Shown one piece after another: positions 58,482 to 64,000 of a stretch of 64,000 nt of DNA. Origin of the DNA: Macrolepiota albuminosa (lineage: Eukaryota > Basidiomycota > Agaricomycetes > Agaricales > Agaricaceae); the NCBI GenBank assembly GCA_027475525.1, contig JAMWFC010000079.1:372001-436000 (forward strand), read 5' to 3'. Position 1 is the stretch's first letter. Each line of letters starts with the position of its first letter. The notes beneath the pieces were generated by a model that had not been told where the DNA came from, made no database searches, and saw only the letters and a list, made by a program, of their open reading frames with translations. The position numbers and the translations under genes are program-made.

Positions 58482-60662
58482 GACTGGATCAGACCTTTGG
58501 GATAACCTTGTTGTTCTAGATGCACCATGTAAAGGTACCTGATTAGCAGAGAGGATGCCTGTCTGAGCCTTGTATTGGTAAAACGTTAGTAATGTACCAT
58601 GACCGACAATGCATAGACGCACAGGCAGTAAATGCTTGGATACGCGGTTGAATTGTGAGTTCATACGTGCAGGGTAGATTATACAAGGGATCTAGTAAAA
58701 ATAATAACTGGCTGTGCGATCCGTGAATAGGCTGTCTTATTTCCTGGACCAGCAGGCATTGGAGAATGAAAGAGGGAGGACTGAAGTGCAATTACGATGT
58801 CAGTGGGTGGACCCACAGCGGCCATTTAGTATACAAGCCATGGACAATTAGAACGCCAAACCCATGAGATGCATCCACCAGAGACAATAGGCATCTCGAT
58901 CACTACTGATGCAGAACAAAAAGCAAACATCAACTTCTACTCGGCTACTATAAGGACATGCTTTGAAGCTTCTTGGTTATGCCATAAATGACGCCCAGAG
59001 TTGTGAAAGTGGGAATAAGCTTTTTGTCGGTCTTTGTTCAAAGTAGCAGTTTGAGTCGGATGGAAGCCATATCTGGCAAATTATGGCATGACATTACAAA
59101 GTGTAAGCGTGCTAAGCACAAAAGAGCTTCAGAATAATAGGAGAGCAAAACATGCATATAATGGTGCGCCAAAGACAGGAGGCTACATCACTGTACATGG
59201 CGAGTTCAAAAGTTCTTGGCGGTAGCGAGCACGATTGTTGCTGCAAGTGTGCAACGATTAGACGCAAGTAAGTTCAATGTCGAGCATGGTAGGCACAGAA
59301 GTTTTACAAGCGAAATACTGAAGCCAAGGATTCAATGTTCGATATTCAATCTTCAGTGATGTCAATGGGTATGAGTGGGGATGAGCACTCATGGGCATAC
59401 AACCAAACAGAGATTGAGTCTCCGACAATTTATCTTTTTTGCGTTACCGTAACGACCACCTGCTTGTCACGTCTCGCGTTTGGTATCCATTTCTTGTTGA
59501 ATTCCCGCTACGTGTCGTTCCGGATCTCGCTCTCTATCAGCTCGCTCACAAATTCTGCTCCTTCGTCCATCTCTATGAGGCTTTCTGCTTCCTCAGTAAC
59601 GATGCATCGCAAGGCTTCCACCTAAACTGCTATTGGAACGGCATCAAATTCAAACATCCATGTGTGCTGGGCGGAACTTTCTGTCTGGTTTCCAGGGCCT
59701 CCCATATGCTGCCTGTATAGCCCTAGAGAAAACACTTTGCTGCAGAAAAATGAAGTGGAAGTACTAGTGTGAGTTGTCGAGACTTCTACATACCTGACCG
59801 GACATGTGCTTCTAATTCTGTTGTCCATGTTCTCCCTTGTGTAAATTCGTTCATTTCTTGTAACGTCTGGCTGTTTTGGATCATTAATATTATTTTCACG
59901 GCTTTTGTCCTCAACCCGGTTTGATGTTGTGTTTTCTGTTTGGAGAAACTATGACTACGATAGGCAAGATTGTAAAATCAGCGGTATCAGTGTGATGGTA
60001 TCGATTGAGACCATGCCGTAACGCTTCTACTTATCGACGAGGTGGACAATGTCGATGATCTTGGATCCCACCTTCATTTCTGCTGAGACTCTCATTGAGA
60101 TCTACACGTGCTTGTGTTCTTGCTGAGAAAGTTGGTCACATCTTAGCAACAATATCCATAGAGCATGGATGTTCACATTGTGTTTGGCGTGTCTGTCACG
60201 GGAAAAAATAGTTTACATGCAAGAAGTGGAGGTAATATAGACTTATCTGGAGCCGAGATCAGCTAAATAATGTGATTCAACCACCATCCAGCTAGTGTCA
60301 ATACACGAGCATTGCGCATATATAGTCCTCTTTTCTTTTCTCATAAATGGTGTCGTTAGTCAAGATCTACTTTCAGAATGAACTCTTGTACCATGAAATG
60401 CAACATCACCAGAGAAGCGAATACTTGACAAGGCCATATCCATAATGCCCACATCTAGATAGCGAAGAGGTTTGTCTGATGGGACCGGAGAAGACGTTGT
60501 GTTCAAGCGTTAGACTCTGTGATCCGTGCATTAGCCATGAGTCGGCATCTTCGCGGCAGTGGCAGTGCACGAAAGTTTCCGTTCTCCTGCCGTCATGGTC
60601 AACTTATAAAAGACTCACTATACACGCTGTTCCCATCTTGCATCAACCTCAATGTCCTCAGA
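58482..60662. other. Intergenic sequence with one coding-like minus-strand patch
   Basis: On the minus strand at about 59430-59635, a frame reading VEALRCIVTEEAESLIEMDE onward, with one TAG and then REFNKKWIPNARRDKQ, looks like a coding relic of unknown origin. No other feature recognised. Confidence 0.35.
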
Positions 60663-62879
60663 ATGTCTTCTGCAATTATCGACAATAATATCGACGTGCA
60701 AGGAGTCACCAACAGTCGAGGCGAGGTTGTTGGTGCACGATCCGTGAAGGATCCAATACACGACATAAGTACGACTCAAACCACTTGAATTACGTTTTTT
60801 TTTTCTTTCTAAGTCTTTGCTACAGTTCCATTGTCTCCACGCCTTTGTATGTTCATTGATACGTATGTGTATAATCTTGAGGTTGTTTCGGGGCTAGAAA
60901 GCACTCCACAGGAAACAATTCCAACGGCTGCGCAATATCAAGCAGCTGGGTACATCCTACTATGTCTGGTTAGGCGCCTCTCACAATCGTTTTGAACATT
61001 GTATTGGTATGCGATTCTGTTTTGAACGTGTTACGAGAACCGTTACACGATCTCTGTTAAAGGCGTCGCGTTCCTCGCTCGGTCTATGGCCACACATTTG
61101 AAGAATAACCAACCTGACCTCCACATCACGGATCGTGATATCGAATGTGTTGAAATTGCAGGTCTTTGCCACGACCTTGGTCATGGGCCTTGGAGCCACT
61201 TGTGGGACGGGCAATTTATACCAAAAGCACTGTGCGTCTTTTTCCTCGCACATTCATTTCGGCACGCAACTGAAAGTATAACTTTACTTTTTTTGACAGG
61301 CCTGGGAAATCATGGACGCATGAAGACGCGTCCATCATGATGTTTGATAATTTGATAGAAGAAAATGGGATCCGCATGAATTCACAAGACATTGTATTTA
61401 TCAAAGCTCTTATTTCTGGCGATCCGAAACAGTGTCGGTCAGTCTTTGTTTGTTGGGAAAGAGGCCGTATCTTTGACTATCGTATAGCTCGGATGAGAAA
61501 CCCTTCCTATTTGACATTGTCGCCAACAAACGGAACGGGCTCGATGTAGATAAGTGAGTGATTCAGGTTTCCATGTTCCTGCGCATAGACCATTCAACTG
61601 TAGGTTTGACTATATACCGCGCGATTCACACATTGTGGGTGACAGAATGAGCATAGCTGTCATGCGGTTCGTCGTGACGTCTCTCTTTCAATATATTGAT
61701 CTTTTATACAAACTAGCATCATAAACTCTGCCCGCGTTCTTGACAATCAGATATGTTATGATATTAAGGATGCAAACCTCATATACGAGATTTGTGCTAC
61801 TAGGTTCAAACTACACAAAATGATTTACAGTCACAAGGCTGGTATGCCATATCCTCCTTAGCGAACGTTCTATCTTTTATTCTGTGTTCAGGGAAGGCGA
61901 TCGAATGCATGATCACAGATGCGCTTCTCGAAGCAGATCCATACTTGCAGATTGCAAAGCGTGTTTTCAATCCCAACCAGTATCTTTACCTTACGGATGA
62001 TATTATGGGACGCATTGAAGAGTCTACAGAGCCCATAAGTTAAACGGATGTACTGCATTTCCTTAGCTCAAGGGTTATCCAGGAATTGGAGAGAGCTCGT
62101 GCGATCTTTGAACACATTCGGACACGGGATCTTTACAAGGTGGTTGATTACAAGGTTGTCGACTGGCCTTGGGCAGAGATATTCCAGGCAAACATTACTC
62201 CCGAAGCAATTGTTGAAGCTGCGAGGAAGCTTAGTGAGGACGATTCCTCAATCAGAGATATTGTTCGGACCCTCAGTGTCAAGCATGTAATCTGCGATTT
62301 TTCACTGATGCATTATGGGATGAGGGAGAAGAATCCTCTCGACTCTGTCAAATTCTACTCTAAACGGCATCCGAATGGTATGTTCTCAGACTTAGGATTC
62401 ACTTTAAAGACTTCTAACGGCTGCCCTTAGAACCTTCTCATGCCAAACGCGGCGTCTATTCAAACCTGATGCCCCAGTTTTTTGCAGAGCTCCTCATCTG
62501 TATCTTCACCAGGGACACCAAATACTTTGGTGTCATCCAGGCAGGGTACAGACTGTGCCTTGAGAATCTTCCTTTGAGCCTTCCTTCCAGAATCGACAAC
62601 CCCGCCTCGGACCAGTTTGGTCTCTACCCTATCCTTCCCACTACATCTCCGTCTTCTCAAACGTTAGCGGAAATAACACCGACGCCTGGCCCACCTCTCC
62701 ACGATCTGCCGGCGCCAACTACGTCTAGGACATTCTCCCTCGTTAGCAGCTTCTTGCGTACAGGCCCTGGGGGCACCACGGATGACGCTCCATTTTCGAA
62801 CAACAATTTCACGACCGTAGAAAGGTCATTTGCACCCCCGAGCCCTTCTCGCAAGTCAAAGCGGCAAAGGGTAGATTAA
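60663..62879 (+). CDS. SAMHD1-like HD-domain dNTP phosphohydrolase
   Basis: Exons 60663-60768, 60826-60862, 60912-61006, 61063-61231, 61300-61437, 61488-61553, 61604-61666, 61717-61841 and 61892-62038 join in frame; further exons at about 62075-62372 and 62431-62879 follow. Landmarks are [24 protein letters not shown], and [11 protein letters not shown] (metal-binding His). The HD motif is in [13 protein letters not shown], then [22 protein letters not shown] and PRDSH (last metal-binding Asp). [19 protein letters not shown] and [15 protein letters not shown] close the core. SAMHD1 enzymes hydrolyse dNTPs to nucleosides and triphosphate, limiting the dNTP pool. No SAM domain is seen. The tail is Ser/Pro-rich and ends with a basic KSKRQRVD, a possible nuclear signal. 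The junction near 62039-62075 does not close in phase with the splice sites I can see. Confidence 0.9.
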
Positions 62880-63667
62880 TGGACTGGGGTACGAGTAAGA
62901 AGAATGGTTTCAGCAATTGAATGGAATAGGGCATTACTTTGTACATATACCGAAACAGATGTCGACTCGACAGTGGATGATAATTGTCACATGTGAATTG
63001 TTAAATATACATAGAGTAACAAAACTGATACCATAATTCGATTTTTTTTTAGTGTAGAATGAAGTCAATACACATGGCTCTAGAGCGTGATAGCAATTCA
63101 ACGGTGAGGGATGGGATAATCAAGGGGGAGTACATACCACGAAGGTACATGGGTGACCGGAATTCACCGGCGTCCCTTCATCTCCGCAGCTTCGGCAGAC
63201 TGCACCAGCTTCTGCGTGAGTCCGCAGTACGATGAATTGCGAGATCCTAAATCTTCTCGCACTCAACTCATACCTGGATCTTTTCAGCTAAAGCCACTGA
63301 TTTTCGGCATTTGCTCCATAGAGTCCTGCTGCTTGTAAGATTCCTATAGATAAAAGGTCTATCTATAGTGTTGGAAAAGACCGGTGGCGTCGGTTTACCC
63401 GTTATGTTAACTGTGGGCGATCATGCCGTCGGAACCTTATCAAACCTAACTTTATAGTAGGTACGAGAGACAGATAGGTGCTGGACGCACGCTATACTAC
63501 GGAATCGATACCTTTATCTCTGCTTCCTCTGCTTCCTCTGCGCCGCGTGCCCTGCCCCACCCTTGTGACCCTGTCCGTCCCGACATATAGTAATGAAAGT
63601 AGTGTGTTCCGTCCATTTTCTTTCTGTCGTCTGAACAAAGAAGTTGATCCTGCCTGGGGCCTGAACG
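62880..63667. other. Intergenic sequence
   Basis: A small perfect hairpin (ctatagata...tatctatag, about 63349-63372) is the only structure noticed. Confidence 0.4.
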
Positions 63668-64000
63668 ATGGTGTCACTCACAGCAGCCTTGAACGCTGTT
63701 GAAAAATATATGGGCGCAACCCGTCACTTACCGAATCGTAAGTCTACTTTACATACCGTGTTTGCTGTATTTCTCATCGCTTGCTGCAAGTCACTGTATT
63801 ATTCTCAGACCCAACACATCGTAATATTCAACAACTGAAGTTTATTCTTTTTATCCTTACGGTCCCTCAGTCATCCGAAACCCCGAGGCTCGGTACTTGC
63901 TTAAAAAATACATACTTCCACAATTGCGCCATCGGAAGCTCAAGCGCTCAAGGTTAAACCATTTACCATCATCCATATACAAGATGCGTCCCATCCAGCT
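63668..64000 (+). CDS. Possible 5' end of a gene cut by the window edge
   Basis: The ATG at 63668 opens a frame (MVSLTAALNAVEKYMGATRH) to a GTAAGT donor at 63738. A matching CAG acceptor at 63870 continues in phase with ARYLLKKYILPQLRHRKLKR to the window end. The intron would be 133 bp, longer than usual here. The product is basic; no family recognised. Confidence 0.35.

Noticed and set aside
1..64000. CRISPR arrays, bacterial operons, tRNA or rRNA genes
   Set aside because: No regularly spaced repeats, Shine-Dalgarno-spaced gene strings or recognisable tRNA arms were seen; all supported genes have spliceosomal introns or are transposon ORFs.

Overview
The window looks like nuclear DNA of a mushroom-forming basidiomycete (Agaricomycetes). 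The evidence is genes built from many short exons with GT-AG introns of about 45-70 bp, a DUF6534-type seven-helix protein, several HsbA-like secreted proteins, a YetA/PcRGLX-type lyase, and both LTR (Gypsy) and tyrosine-recombinase retrotransposons. Most gene models below were assembled by eye from splice signals and reading-frame continuity, so the family calls are firmer than individual exon ends.

Layout. 1-5.8 kb: minus-strand relic of a Ty3/Gypsy element (gag, zinc knuckle, two protease-like modules, RT, RNase H start), split by a 235-bp solo LTR with a 5-bp target duplication and followed by an 89-bp inverted repeat. 6-11.5 kb: AT-rich, strand-asymmetric DNA with a multi-exon minus-strand gene of unknown family and a small minisatellite. 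13.5-16.3 kb: two HsbA-like genes; a third lies at 49.8-50.5 kb on the other strand. 17.5-19 kb: a short-chain dehydrogenase. 19.5-20.5 kb: an HpcH/HpaI-type aldolase. 21.8-23.5 kb: a DUF6534 membrane protein. 24.3-27 kb: a Ser/Thr protein kinase. 28.7-30.7 kb: an MFS transporter of the allantoate/nicotinate permease type. 31.7-35.4 kb: an intact Fic-domain gene beside a decayed tandem copy. 36-41 kb: a nearly intact tyrosine-recombinase (DIRS/Ngaro-like) retrotransposon. 41.5-45.3 kb: a YetA/PcRGLX-like gene, divergent from an ATG27-like gene (45.6-47.1 kb). 47.9-48.9 kb: a PLC-like phosphodiesterase. 52.1-52.9 kb: a cytochrome P450 relic. 57.4-58.5 kb: a Ser-rich unknown protein. 60.7-62.9 kb: a SAMHD1-like HD-domain phosphohydrolase. 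A further gene may start at the right edge.

I see no single pathway linking the host genes. They are a mix of secreted or surface proteins, metabolism, signalling and nucleotide control, interrupted by transposons.

The most striking structural signal is six tandem duplications with a unit of exactly 77 bp at unrelated places, five of them perfect. That is more likely an assembly artefact (k-mer length 77) than biology, and it breaks at least the Gypsy reading frames and the dehydrogenase.
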